A stretch of DNA of 64,000 nt, taken from assembly GCA_949752745.1 (NCBI GenBank), contig OX457029.1, positions 46,926,228 through 46,990,227 of the forward strand, read 5' to 3'. The stretch's first letter is position 1. Each line of letters begins with the position of its first letter. Source of the stretch: Protula sp. h YS-2021 (taxonomy: Eukaryota > Annelida > Polychaeta > Sabellida > Serpulidae). Both the position numbers and the translations under genes were made by a program. Below the pieces are notes generated by a model. It had not been told where the DNA came from. It saw only the letters and a program-made list of their open reading frames with translations, and ran no database searches. This document shows positions 23,570-38,224 of this stretch, one piece after another.

Positions 23570-26109
23570 CTGAAAGCAAATATACAAAAATAAACTACAC
23601 ACATTTGCTTTTATGGTGTTTTTCTCCTGTGGATAAAAAAAATTAAAAATATTTTTTGGTTTAAGAAGATGACAAAAAAGTGAATTATGGGGAGTGCCCT
23701 GTCTCTGCACAAATGAAAATCAGAGTTAACCTATGCCCTTTTATTAAAACAAAATGGCGGGCAACTTTGCGGAAACACAATCGCAACGACTAGTGGTTCG
23801 AAAGAGCACCTACAGTAAAAAAAGAAAACAACATCAGGTTGAAGCAAATTTTTAAAGTTAAAGACTATTTAAGCTCTTTTTGAACCTGAGAGATCTTACA
23901 TTTCAAAGATACACATACGCTCTAGTCTGAATGAAGGTCTTGGGTCAAGTCAACCCTCGACCAACTCAACCCATACCAACTCAACCCACCCTGAAAGTCA
24001 ACTCAACCCAGTTTTTCATACCAACTCAACCCACCCTGAAAGTCAACTCAACACCTTGTTTTATTCTTTGATTAGTCAATTTATGATTATAACTCTTTCT
24101 TTGGAGGGAAATAAAAACAATGACGTTTATTTACAACCCAAATTTGTTTCTTTTTACGGCAAAACGCATCATATTTTACACACCAAGCTGTGCCTGGTCA
24201 ATAACACTGCGAGCAGTTGCATAATTCATACATTTATTCACGTGTGTATCCTTTTAAAATAAGCAGTCTTTTCACACAGTATTAAACAATTTGAGTCTTG
24301 CACAACAAATATACACTACCGACACGAACTACATTAGGCCTAAGTTATTTGTCTGGCTTGACAAAATGACAGTTTACATATCACGTTTTACACACCACAA
24401 ACTGTTTCTGGTCAGGTCAAATCGCAATAAAACACATGTGAATACAGTCTCCTCAGAAAACTGTGTTTTTAAAAAGACAATACATTAAAGAGGTGATCCC
24501 ATGTCAGCTGAAACCCCGAGAAAACCCCCAGATAATTTATGTGATTGTGAAAAGGCAATATATAAAAGAGCTGATTCCAATCAACTGAAATACTCCATTA
24601 ACCCAAATGCAATTCATTGTGACATTGTTAACTCCAGTCCCCGATTGCCGAGTTCCTACTCCATACAAACCTTTACAGCATAATTGCAATTCAATATCTG
24701 TGTCGTCTTAAGGAACTATTTTGAATTATATGCTATGAAAATCTCCCGTCTCAGATGGTTTCTGTGATTGTATAAAGACAATACATTAAGGAGAAGAGAA
24801 GTTTCTTTCATCTGAAACCAGCAACTCATCTTAGAAACTTGACTACGTCTCGAGGAGTACGTCTATCCCCCGTGGGGGATATGGTGTGTGTAAGGCTGTT
24901 GCGTGTTGACAACGCAAAATTTAGAAGTGGAAGGATAGGTAGACGTAGTGTCTAACATTTAAACGAATCAATCCATTAACCAGTAGGCGCGTGAGACTGT
25001 CGTAGGTACGCTAAGTCCAGCACCGATTTTCAAAAGTCCGCCATTTTGTCAATTTATGCCCCATCCGGAAAATTCTTGGTCACTGCACTGCGGAAAGATC
25101 CAGAGAAGCCGTGTACAAAATTTGAAACGAATCCATGTATTAATGTGGCCTGTAGGTGCGTAAGACTGCCGTATATACACTAAGTCCAGCACCGATTTTC
25201 AAAAGTCCGCCATTTTGCCAATTTTTGCCCGATCCGAAAAATTCTTGGTCACTGCACTGCGGAAAGATCCAGAGAAGCCGTGTACAAAATTTGAAACGAA
25301 TCCATGCATTAATGTGGCCTGTAGGTGCGTGAGACTGCCGTATATACACTAAGTCCAGCACCGATTTTCAAAAGTCCGCCGTTTTGTCAATTTTTGCCCC
25401 ATTCGGAAAATTCTTGGTCACTGCACTGCGGAAGGATCCAGAGAAGCCGTGTACAAAATTTGAACCGAATCCATGCATTAATGTGGCCTGTAGGCGCGTG
25501 AGACTGCCGTATATACGCTAAGTCCAGCACCGTTTTTCAAAAGTCCGCCATTTTGTCAATTTTTGCCCGATCCGAAAAATTCTTGGTCACTGCACTGCGG
25601 AAAGATCCAAAGAAGCCGTGTACAAAATTTAACCGAATCCATGAATTAATGTGGCCTGTAGGCGCGTGAGACTGAAGCGTGACAGACGGACAGACAGACG
25701 GACAGACCGAAAAGTTCAAAACTATATCCCTCCGTTGCACGGGGGATAACTAATTATTTCGTTTTTCATTAATATATTTTGTCCTTGGAATGATTTCATT
25801 TAGGTGGGTTGAGTTGGTATTAAGGGTGGGTTGAGTTGACCAAACATATGTGGGTTGACTTGACTAAAATGGGTTGAGTTGACAGAGGGTTGAGTTGGTC
25901 GAGGGTTGATTTGACCAAACCCATGAATGAACCTTGTTATTTTAGTCTGTCTCGTACGCGTTCATTGCGTGACTGTGACTGGAACATTAGGATGAGAGCA
26001 AGGAAGTGCAGCTGTACTGAGCTATGCTTCTCCAGCTGTAACTACGTGAATCGCTTGTTATAAGTTGTGATAAAAAGGCAGCTTTTACTTCACTGAACAA
26101 AATCTAGCA

Positions 26110-26148
<39 letters not shown>

Positions 26149-29100
26149 TGGGTGGGGGGGGGGGGGCGGGGAGGGGGGCAGGGGAGTTGTAGGTCGGTTT
26201 TGATGTGTGGCTGTTACGTAATATCTGCTCTAAACCTTACAAATGGTATTTTCTAATGTTTAGTTATTATGATGAGATATTTCAATACGGGCTAATAATG
26301 GGAAAAGAAGAAAACAATTGGAATGATAAAGCTGAGGAACAATTACACACTGACGTATAAAACGAAACCGAAACCAATACCTGCGCGATGCTATAAATAC
26401 ATCCGCCCGTATTTGTACACGTCACCACATGCTGCTGATCCGTGTTGAATGCAAACAATTTTCCTTTAGGCGTTTGAACCTGGCGATACCCGGCCGCCCC
26501 CGCCAGCACAAAGGGTCCGCACGCCCCCGGGTGAACTTTCAATTCACTTAGTTTCTGTCCTGCCTTGACTAGACTCCATTCTATGAACTAAAATTAAATA
26601 AATGTGTCTATTTAGATTTCAGAGATTTTTAATACATTTCTGTACAATAAAATACGTCTGCAATTAAATTTAGTATAAAATACTATTGATTTGTTGACTA
26701 AGATCCGTGCACAAAACTTCTAAAAATAATTTTAACTTTTAAAAGTGGACCAATAACTGTAGAAGTGAAATTTCAATATCCTTACTTTCAACTTGTATAT
26801 GTTTGCACAACTTTATTATCAATAAAACTTTAAAACTATCAATTTAGTGTGAACCTTGTGTTATTAAATAAAACTCGTCACTGCAACTTTTAATTCTGTC
26901 GTTTTAAATAATATTATATGTCCGCACTGTTTGTGTAAGGAGTAAGAATGCTTTTTCAAATAATAAAATATTATTTTTCTCCCTCGCCCCCCCCCCAAAC
27001 CTCCTATTTTCATAACAATTTTTTTGTGCAAAGAATCGACAACGCAATACAATGTCAGACAAATGAAAGATGTAAAATATTAAGCGTTCGCGGTGACCTT
27101 CCCGTCGCCTCCCAAGGTGAAACACGCCCGCGAGTCGGCGCTGAATGCCACGGTGTACACCTCCCCCTGGTGAGCTTGCCATTGCAAGGGGCACTCGGCA
27201 GTCTCACTCCCTGCCAAAACAACAAGATTCTTGCTGTAGAAATACAGGACAATACCCTCGTCTCTTCCCAAAAACGCAGCAATACATACACAAGATGGTT
27301 TTATTACAAGATATCTATTATATATTTTGCACACCACAATATGGTTATATGACTGACAGCACAAATTCAATCAATTTTGACATCACTCGATGTACTTGTA
27401 TTTTATAGCATGTGCTGGGGCAGACAATTTTTGCCATATCTTAAGTTCCAGGCAGATCTATAAGGCTAAAAGTAGTACCAGCGTGCTTTAGGTAACTGAA
27501 AAATCGGCACCAAAACAGGTTTCAGATAAGTAACGTTTCTAGATATCTCATGGCGCGTGGATTGGAGAAGTCTTTTTATGGCTTACAAGGTCTGAAGAGA
27601 CGTTTATCTATTTGTTTCATTGAAAATCAGGGTCAGATCAATTCTGAATTAGTACACTGTCAATATTGACTTTACGTTAACGATCAATTTACATTTACCA
27701 TACAGGCGTACGACGCCGTCATCGGCCCCTGTGAGGATCAATTGTCCCGTTTCATCGTAACATACAGAGTTTACCGCCACAGGACCCGGGCTCAGCATTA
27801 GCGTTTTCTGTGAGATCGGGAAGAATATAAAATCTTACACACTTTTCAAGTTTTAGTTTCTTAGTTTCAAATGACGTAAAAGACATATCTTCATATTTAT
27901 TTCTGTTTATATCACTACACAGTACGTTGAGAAACAGTTTGCGTGGAAATTACCCACTTATTAATTTACTTACGACAAATGGAACAAACTTAAAGAAAAG
28001 ACTTCGGAAATTTCAAGAAAATACGGGCATGAAAGTTTTACCTGACTTTTCATGGTTTCCAGGTCCCACAGAGTCAAGCTTCCACCCTTGACTGACTGTT
28101 CAGGTGCGCTTGTTTTCTTCCTACCGCTCGCTGCACAAACGAAATGCGTGCCTTGTGGATTGCACGACATCGTTGTCACCCTTTGTAACAAAATGTGGTG
28201 TGTAAAATGAAGCTTACTTTAAATTATTAGTCTAGATTTTATTGGTCTTGCAAAAGGCTATTGCTGAAAAGACACGAATTTTTTTTTTTATTTATTCTTT
28301 TAAGTTTTTCAATACAAGATTTCATTATATTTTAAAAATTGGTGTGCTATGAAACAATTAAAGGTTATAGCTTTTATTTTTTGTAACATCCATAAAATCG
28401 GTTTTTGATTTACCTTGGGTACGTGCTCTCCACTGCGGCGTCTTTTTCAATCTGCTTTCGATTGACGTCAAATAATCGGACACTTCCCGCTTTGCTGCCT
28501 AACAACAGCTGAAATACAGAAACGCTACACGTTTAAATGACTGAACTGATTGTCTGTTTTATTACTTTATCATGTTTCGTGCCACTGTTTAAAAAAAAAA
28601 AAAAAAACAAACAGAAAAAAACAAACAAAAAACAAAAAAACCAATATTTTGCACTCAAACTAAACACAAAATACCTGTTTTGAATGACAGATATAAAGTT
28701 ATATTGCAAGCATCAATACAGTAACAAAAAGTTAAGGAAAAATTGTGCAATCTGTTGAAATGGGTGGAAAAAACCCCAAATAACCCTAAATAGAAAAAAA
28801 AAATATCTGAAATAACGTGCCTTACCCATTTATCAGACTTGCCTGCCCACTCCAAAGATTGCAGCATCGATTTTGACATCACAGTTGCTATGGTAACTGG
28901 AGATGGCTGTAACCCCCAAACCCTAAAATAAAATATTGTGGCATTATATTGCTAATTGTGTCATTTTCTTCACTTATTCATCCGTTAAAAATTACATTTT
29001 CTTATAATATAAACTGAAACACAGATGAATGATGGTCGGATGATATTACTTAAAAAAAAGTTTAGAAATCGATCACAATTAGTTATCATGCCTAAAAAGT

Positions 29101-30960
29101 GCCTGGTTCACAGTTTCTTATTAATTTTTAAATTACGTAATTTGCACTTTTCAATCAATCAATTAATCAATCAGTCACCCTATCAATCATTTTATTTTCT
29201 GAAAAATTCATAAACAAAAGCTATGCAAAAAGGAGCAAGCAAAAGTAGACTCTTCTAAAGATTCTTGTCCTTTGCTGAAATTATTCACACTAAAGACACT
29301 TCATTTTTGTACACTGTAATAACTTATATAAAACCAAGTTTATGTGCATCGCCATGTACATTACCTACATAAACTCAGAGAAAATATCACACTGAAACAA
29401 TTGTGGCAATGGACAATTAAATACTTTTAACATACTTTTGGTCCTAGCCAGAAGTTAGTACATTATCCCAATTACAGTTTTCAAGGTCTTGTTCAAAGGC
29501 TTCAACTGTACTACCGTCTATTCTGTAATAGACTACCGAAGTTAAAAGTTCTCTGGAATAGAACGTTTTAAATTTTTCATACATATTACATTGTAGCATA
29601 TATTACTTACAGGTTTTATTATATTTAAATTTAAAATTACACAAAAACGTTCCATTTAAAAGGATTTGAAGGTCGGTAGTCTATTCCGGAATAGACTACC
29701 GTAGTCGTAAAATGCGTTAGTTCACCCATGACAAAATATATCTGATTTCTTATTTGCTTCATAAATTCTTATTTCAAATAATACACTGTTAATCTTTGAT
29801 AGTGTCATTAAGAAGTTGTTATCGTGGTCGATATCAGTTTCTAAGTCATATTCTTTGTAATCGGTATTTTCTACAGAGTTAATATTAGTACTGTTGTTAT
29901 ATACATAGAATAAATTTCCACTAATTTCTGTGTTACAGTGTACAACTAGGAGTTCCTCATCTGTTACATTTCGAAATGGAAACAAGTTTAAACATGAATT
30001 ACAATCGTATTTGTTGCCACTTTCAATAAGTAATTTAAAGTGTTTCTTGATATTTCCGTAGATTTACTATGCAAATAAAGTTTACAGGTATCACATTGTA
30101 TTCTAATATCACTAACAGTACATGAAAATTTACAGCGTAACAGAATAACTACTGATTCAAAAAGCAATTTATGAGGTTCATGTAACATCATCAGTTAGGG
30201 ATACTCGGCTTCAGACTTATAGGTCTCAACTGTCAGTCCAAACTTTACTTTTGGAAGTACATATTTCTATCATTGCATAATTTTTCGGTAGGTCTCAAAT
30301 TTCAGTTGTCTTTAAAAATACCGAACAGTTTCTTGTCCATGTACTTTGAATGTGATTGCTTTTTCTTTGCACTTCTTGCATTTCGTGCAATTAATTGTTC
30401 TTTTTTGTTTGTGTTTCAGGTGTTGGTTCATGTAGATCTTTGTGCCCTTCAGTTTATTAGCAGATTTGAAGGAAGTTCACAACTTTTAAATTCTCCAGTT
30501 TCTCGCCTAGACCATCTTTTCCTGGACTTCTGTGGTGATTCCAGAAGCACTATCTCTGGCATACGATTTGTAGGAAGTATCAAAACCCGGAATAGTTACG
30601 TCGTCAACATGCGAGTTCTTCTCCAAGTCAGTAAGTCTTGCCTCAAGACTATTTATCTTGAGGTCCCTTTGCTCATTTTCTTTCCGGAATACTGAGATAT
30701 TTGTTGTACTAATGATTCGATATTGTTCGGATCTACGAATGAGCATTGGAAATGGTTGCAATCTAGGAACGAAAGAGTCTGAGCTATTCTTTTATGTCTC
30801 TTACAGGACTCTTGTTTCGGGTAGCCATCATTTCTAGATCTGTTGAATAAATAGCCTTTTCTTATAGTTGAGCGATATTCTGGGATTTCATTAAAATCTG
30901 ACACAACTGGTCAAGGAAACTGAAAGTTGTTGGCGGTATTGTGTTTATTGCTATTATTAC

Positions 30961-30996
<36 letters not shown>

Positions 30997-33976
30997 GTAT
31001 CTTGTATTGGCCTGGGATGTGACCGACTGGGATATGTGCGTCGCAGCTTTCAAGTTTTTTTTTTATTGTTATGAAGTGGGTTAAACACTTCATGGGTGTC
31101 TCGCCGTGCTTCGTTGATCTTCACTTGTATCCTGTTTGTCTGACATCATCACGGCAACGCTTTTTCATTGCACCCACATCCCACTTGCCTCGAAGACATA
31201 GCAGTTCTCGTTTAAAACGCCAACTTCAAGATACTCGATGACCTAATTTAATATAAACTTTGACTAATAAGAGATGATTCCTATTGTTGAATATCATTTT
31301 TTTTAACGCTGCCACCGTACAGAAGGGAGGTTGCTGAAACTAGAGCAAATCACTATCAACCCTTCTCACCCAAACTACATCCTCAAAATGCAGCCCCCCC
31401 CCCCCTCCCCCTCACCCCTCTCTTTCGCGCCACAACCCAAAAGGTGCCCAGATGGGTGACTTACTTGACGACGCCATCCACGTCTAACGTCGCCACAGAA
31501 TGGCCTGTCCCACTGAACTTACAATGTGCGATAGAGGACTGGTGCTCTCCGTACTCCTCCTGCAGATTCAACATTTCATATCCTTCTCATATCTTCCTAG
31601 TTTTTTTTTAATCACACTCTAGTACTCGGTTCATTACGCATGCAATCTCGGACTACTAGCTTCTGTGACGCTCTGTCTAAGTATCCAACAAAATTCCCCT
31701 TGGATTGGGTTTAATTTTTCAAAACGGAAATCATCAAAGGCATTTTTATCAAATACTATATGACTTCATGATTTGTTTAAATTGCAATTTACACACCTGT
31801 GACAACAGCAGAAACGGACAGGAACCCGTTGCAACAGGCTCGACTTCCCGCGAAGTGATCCCGCCCGAACTTTGGCCCACTTTCGAATCAACAGTGGTTT
31901 CTTTGCCCGATGTTTTTATTTTCTCGTCCTTTGGCTGATGAACTTGACTAGAATATGACGGAGGCAAAGTCGAGCTTTTCTGACCTCTCTCTGGCGCTGT
32001 GACCCCGGACTGACTGGCCGGAACGGGTTGTTTGATCTCCTTTACGACTGTAGCCTCCACTTTCTTGACAACAAATCATGTTGATTTAATTTACAAAATT
32101 CTTTTCAGTAAAACGTATAATGACGTACGTTATTGCTAAAACATGAAAGAAATGTGACCTCAGCAAACAAAAAAAACAAAAAAAAAAAAACAAAAAAAAA
32201 ACAGGAATTTGAGCTAACTGTCTATCAACCACTAATAACACCCAAAGAGATGTAGTGAATTTTCGCTGTTTTTTGCGGCCTCCCGAATGTTTTTTTAAGG
32301 CAAATTATCATGTTTAACATGATTACCTTAAACTGTGCGTCTAGTAACACTCATCATTTTTAAAATCACGTGAAAAAATAAGTCGATATGGGTTTGATAT
32401 TTTGATAAGTGATGGAAACGTCTACTCGCAACAATGACAACACTAGCAGATTCCCTTTCGCTAAAGCATAAAAAACGGAAAGCTCTCACAACATTAATAA
32501 AAGCGACCGCACAGAAAAAAAAAAAGAAAGATAGAAAAGAAAAGAAAAAAAACGACGACGACGACGGCGACGAGAAAAGGCCAAACAAAATATAAGTGCA
32601 ACATGTCAACAAACATCTAGCTTCGACTACCTACACCGGCACCAAGATAAATCATTGTACAAATTTCCCTCAAAATTCACACTTTAATACACCCGCTTGT
32701 ACACCCACAACCTCGCATTTTCATTCCATGCTGTGATGTGCAAAATTAGATGCAAGTTGGATGCAAGAAAGACTCAGTTCTATTCTTTTGGTTGTATTGT
32801 TCAGAATGATGACTAATGGACTTTAACACCGAGGAATGTTATGTCAACCCCCTACATTTTACACACCATAATCTGTTTTACGGAACTGCCTTGTGATTCA
32901 GCTCACATTGAGAAACTTGCGACACAACACACAAAGCACCACATACGAGGGCAGAGAATTTAAAAGATATACCTTAAGTTTTGAAATCACTGGAATAGAT
33001 GACTGCGTGCAAACAGAAAATACACTGTTTTGCAGATAACAAAATCCATTGGACAATTTTGCGAACTAAGATTTGACATCGAAATTGTAAACGACGTCTA
33101 TAAAAGCTTGTAACTGAAACAGGCAAGTCAATTTGGTTTTTGTTTGCTCTCCTTCATTATTTTTCGCTGTATTTGTTTCATATAAGGGGCACACGATGTA
33201 AAAACTATAAAATTAACTTATATTTATTTCATATTTCAAAGAAAAATTTATGGGACATCCAACAGGTTATAAAACTGCAAAATAATCGGTTACTCCACGA
33301 AAAGCTGCAGATTATACTGAAAAAAAAACAGTGACGACCCAACGCATAAACGCACAACCCTGGCAGCGTGAACAGTAGTACCCTATTGGGTACCCTGCCT
33401 TCTTTGAGCATAACACCAAATTCTGTTTTTCCAATGAAAAAAGAGAGAATGACCCCGGGTACTGAAAACTTGAATACCTTTTCTTTCACTTTTGCTGCGG
33501 GAATATTGACAGTCAAAGACTGTACATCCATGCTCTTGGGTCGGTCCGCACGCACGTCCTTTGTTGGGCTCGGGCTAGCTTTACTCCGCACTGCCTGCGT
33601 CTTTGTTGGTTCGCTTTTCGTTCTAAAAGTTCAAACAAAAAAAAAAATGAAAACAGTTTTCAATCGACCTGTATCATAAGTAAACTTTGCAACGTACGTA
33701 ATCATACACCTGACGGACTCGCATTATCACCATTTATGCTCAGTTACCCAAAAGGCCGCTTAGTTTTTTTGCATTTGGACAAAACACGCTGCAACACACC
33801 ACAATTGCACGGAGCGACAGATCGTTTTTCCAACAGGAGATGGTGTACTCAGCTTTTAAACAAGCGATTTTTAGTTTATTTTCTTAATTTTTTACTTTTT
33901 ATTTACTTTTTTTCTCTCTCGATTCTGCAGATACATCTGCCGACATACCATACAAACAATTGTTTTGTTCAGCGTT

Positions 33977-34010
<34 letters not shown>

Positions 34011-37000
34011 AGACTTTTGATGACGCCTATTTAAATCTAAAGATTAACGCATAAGTTAAATCTAGACTGTGCATAAAAACCTCGAGTAAGCAACTGGTTC
34101 TTGTTTCTTGCTCGATGTGGGCGATGACGTCATTGCTCTACTACCATTCTTGCCACCAGGCGGCGGCAGGGTTTTCTTTTCATCCAGCTGTTTTCGTGTT
34201 GTCCCTGGCGATGAGCGACCAATGCTTGAGAGAAAGGATTTGATTGGCTGGGATTTTGGTTTCGGGGTGTCCTCTATAATTGTGTCCCTGAAAAGCAATG
34301 CAGTTTTTTTTTTTTTTTTTTTTTTTTTTTTCTTTTTTTTTGGGGGGGGGGGGGGAGGGGGGGGGGGTGGTCAACGTGTTGGCAAAAAATCTCTTGGTAA
34401 TACGCTGAACATGTATACGTGAACGGTCTACGTGTTGCGGCTCGTTGTAGGACTGAGTGTAGAAGAAAATAGGAAATTTCACAGCTTCAGTCGCAACTGC
34501 GCAATACATGTAATAGGCAACTCTATTTTTTTTTTCAACTTATTTCACTCTGTCCCTACAAAGCCCATACAGTTTATATCAAACATCAAAAGCCTATTCT
34601 TTAAACATCAGTGTTGTACAATGTCTTCGAGATAAAATGATATTACTGTAATAAAATAATAAAAAGAAAGTGAAAAAAGCCATTGTATCTCAAATTTTAC
34701 GTCCCATCCCAGCTCACCATGTGGCAGTGAAGTGACTCACTGTGAAATGACGTAAAAGTCGTCCATGAGATCCATGGCAGACGGCCCAGAAAGTGCACCC
34801 GTTGGACTGAGGATGGACTCGCTCAAACTTGACTGGCTCGGGTTCTGCGATGGTATTTCTTTTCTTTCCGCCATTTCTGTCAACTGTTTTAACGCAACTC
34901 AAAATAATATCCAGGTGATGTCCCAACGAGATTTCAAAATTCATGTACATGTATTTATTTTACTGACCGTTTTCATCATTTAAACAAATACTACAACGCA
35001 TCAAGTTAAAAAAATATATGACCGTGGCGGGTGACAGAAGATATCTGATCTTCATAAAATATCTGAAGATCACAAAAAGAGATGTTTGTGTATTTGTTCT
35101 GTACAACTACCATTAGATACCACAAGGGACCACTGAATTAAAAGTCATCTTTAAAGATGTACGCACATACATCCGATAATAGTGCATGTGTACTCTGTGG
35201 ATGGTCCCTTGAGGCTTGTTACGTAGGGGGGATAACAGAAACATACAGCGGGCACTTCACCTGTTGCTTTAGTTTGGCATTTTCGTCTTCAAGTTTTCGA
35301 ATCTTCTTAATTTCTGCATCTTGGTTCAAAACCTTTGGGGTTGGTGAACAATTTGTTAAAGATTCGGTTTCATCATATATTTCTATTAGCTTTCTCATTT
35401 GTTACCACGTCTTAATCATTTATTTATTACCGAATTATTTTTTATTTATTTGCTGTAAAAAAAAACAGGCAGTATTGACCTGATAACTAGATATCCAAGT
35501 CGCACACAGAGATGCGTATTCAACACTGAAGAAAAAATAACATTCAAATCGTTTTGTTCAGAACAGAAGGGAGAAGCGCACAAACCCCGCCAATGTCCTT
35601 TGAAACATTCCAGGAAGTACAACAGAATATACATGCACCTAGCTTCTCCACATACATCCCTATTTTTCAAACGCTTAAGCTAAAACGCAAACAATGTGCA
35701 AACTCCAAAAATGCCCGCCTTCTACCATGAGAGAGGCATAAATAATCCTAAATTCTACGTACTTTGTTCACCTGAACAATACTATTTATTTATTTATTTA
35801 TTTATTTATTTGTTGAAATAGATCGGCAATAATGTATTCCAAGCCGTGGCTTGGTTTTATAAAGGATATGCATGGCCTGGATGATGACAGACAGGAAGTT
35901 CTGGAGGGACAGGTACAGCGTGTCTTGCCACTGTTTGCTGAAGTACATACTGAAGGCCTTGTCCTCTTCCGGGCATTTACAATACGGCAGTACTGAAACA
36001 TAAATAGTATGTTGATGCAAAATGGCTTTTAGACAGTACCGTATACAGGACCATTCCCAAAACACAGAAACTCCAAGCGCGTGCGGCTTACTGGCTGTGA
36101 AATTACGAGTGACTACGTCACGAGTTTGTTTCTTGCCAGGAAACCAACTGTGCGAAAAATTTGTCAGTTTTAAACCATAATTCAACTGAAATATTAAATT
36201 ATGTAGAACAAACCCAATTTCGCAAACTGCAATTGTGCGCATTAGTGAGCAGGGTAGGTCAAGAGCCCATGCATATTAATTATTTTAATAAAGGGTGTCA
36301 AAATGAATTTTTCGGCTTGAAAATTCAGAATAAAAGAAAACTGATAACTGGACAAACCCCACAGAAAACATGTTCGAGAACCCGATCGTGATCTCACAAG
36401 AAAAAAATACCGGAATTTGTATATATTAATGGATAGCAATTGGATTTTTTGAAATTTCGGGATCTGCACCATATCTGAAAAAAAAAATTCGGGATAACAG
36501 TGGGATTATGCCCTAAAAATCTCAGTTCCGAGGAACAGATTAATTTTTCACCAGAATCCCATCATTTACTTTTCCTGTTGAGATTCCGTTAACTTCAAAA
36601 ACGGAAAAGAATTTTTTTGGTTTGAAAATAAAATTTCTGGACTATAGGCCCGTTAATAGAGATGTCATACTGTCGGGCCCTAGATGAGTATGAAGGTCTC
36701 CAGTGTATCTAACTGGTGGAACAGAATGGCAGATCTGGAGTGGTATTCTGCTCTGTCCTTATTTTCAAGGATGTCCTTATTTTAAAAAATAAGGATAAAA
36801 AGGCTATTCTGCTCTAGATTCAAACTTAACAAAGTCTTTTAAAAATAAGGATAAAAATTAAGGACGTCCTTAAATATAAGGACAGAGCAGAATACTCCTC
36901 CAGTACTCAAGATTATTTTAATGATGAATTTATTTTATAGGATACATTTAGATGTTTAAAATTAGTATTAGAATATAGAAATAACTGTATAAGTGTATAT

Positions 37001-38185
37001 ATAATTGCAAATTGTATACACATCTGCATTTTTTTGGCATCAATGGTTTTTCTGTCTTGTGAACACCCTGTACGGACATACAACCGAATGAACAGAAAAA
37101 CTTCAGGGTCCTTAAAATCTTGCCTATGCAAACTGACGTCATGAGAAGCGCTTCCGTGGCTGAAAATTTTCATGCAAAGAAAACGGATGCAGTCACTACA
37201 ATGGTTTACCATGGCCGCTGACGTCACACATAGTTCCCTCCCACCGGCTTTTTATACTTTCAAGTCGCTGCTCGCAGCCGATAACGGCGCGGACACAGCG
37301 ACCCCCAAAATGTTCCCGAAATCGGGATGATAGAATGAGAAATTTGACCTAGGAATAACGCATGCTGGCAACAGCTATAAGTACGCCCTACAATATCCGA
37401 AATTGTGGTGTGTATGAGGTTTGTCACACAATATGTCAGAGTGAAATCGATATTGCTGTGGGTGGGTGAATTGTTAGATTTGCCAAACATAGGCGAGCCG
37501 ATCTAAAATGACCTTATATAATTTATAAATCATTAGTAAAAAATACAAGCACTGGCTTATTTCGATCCAACATGAAGTATTATTGACCAGTAAGAAAATC
37601 TTGCCTTTTGGAATCCATTCAGTATTCATGATATTTTGAATAATAGTTGTTAAATGAAATTACTTTTACTGGGGTTACTGTCGTGACTTTTTGATTATTC
37701 AAATTTGTATTTAACATTGTTTTATAAGGTAAAATACTTTCAAAAATCAATTCGCTGCTAAACTGCATAGAAGTGAGTGTACAACATCTCGATCCTTGTA
37801 CGGTACCTTTGTGTAATCATAACAGCATATATGCGCTTGTACCATACGGGCTTGTATGGTACTAAGCCACATTCACGAAGCCGTTACTCGCAACTGAGAA
37901 CAGTGCGGACACACCGACCAACGCAAATTAACTCTTTAGCGAAAAAAGTTAGAAATAAATGAATGGGCAATAGCTGCAAGTACATGGCACAATATCACTG
38001 ATTATGGTGTGTAAATGTAAAACAAGTTACATACAGTCCACGCCAGGGCTTTAATCGTTGAGGAGGATTTTGACAGTCCTTTTTTTTTTGTAAAGCCATT
38101 AAATATCTTTCAGTTTAATGAGGTTCACACGATAACCTTTTGCTGCTCGACTTTGATCAGACGTCACGTCACCCTAGGGATATGC

Positions 38186-38224
<39 letters not shown>

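Noticed and set aside
36242..36472. Short frames around 36.2-36.5 kb as extra WDR91 exons
   Set aside because: The WDR91 model is already complete and in phase without them; they match nothing in the family.
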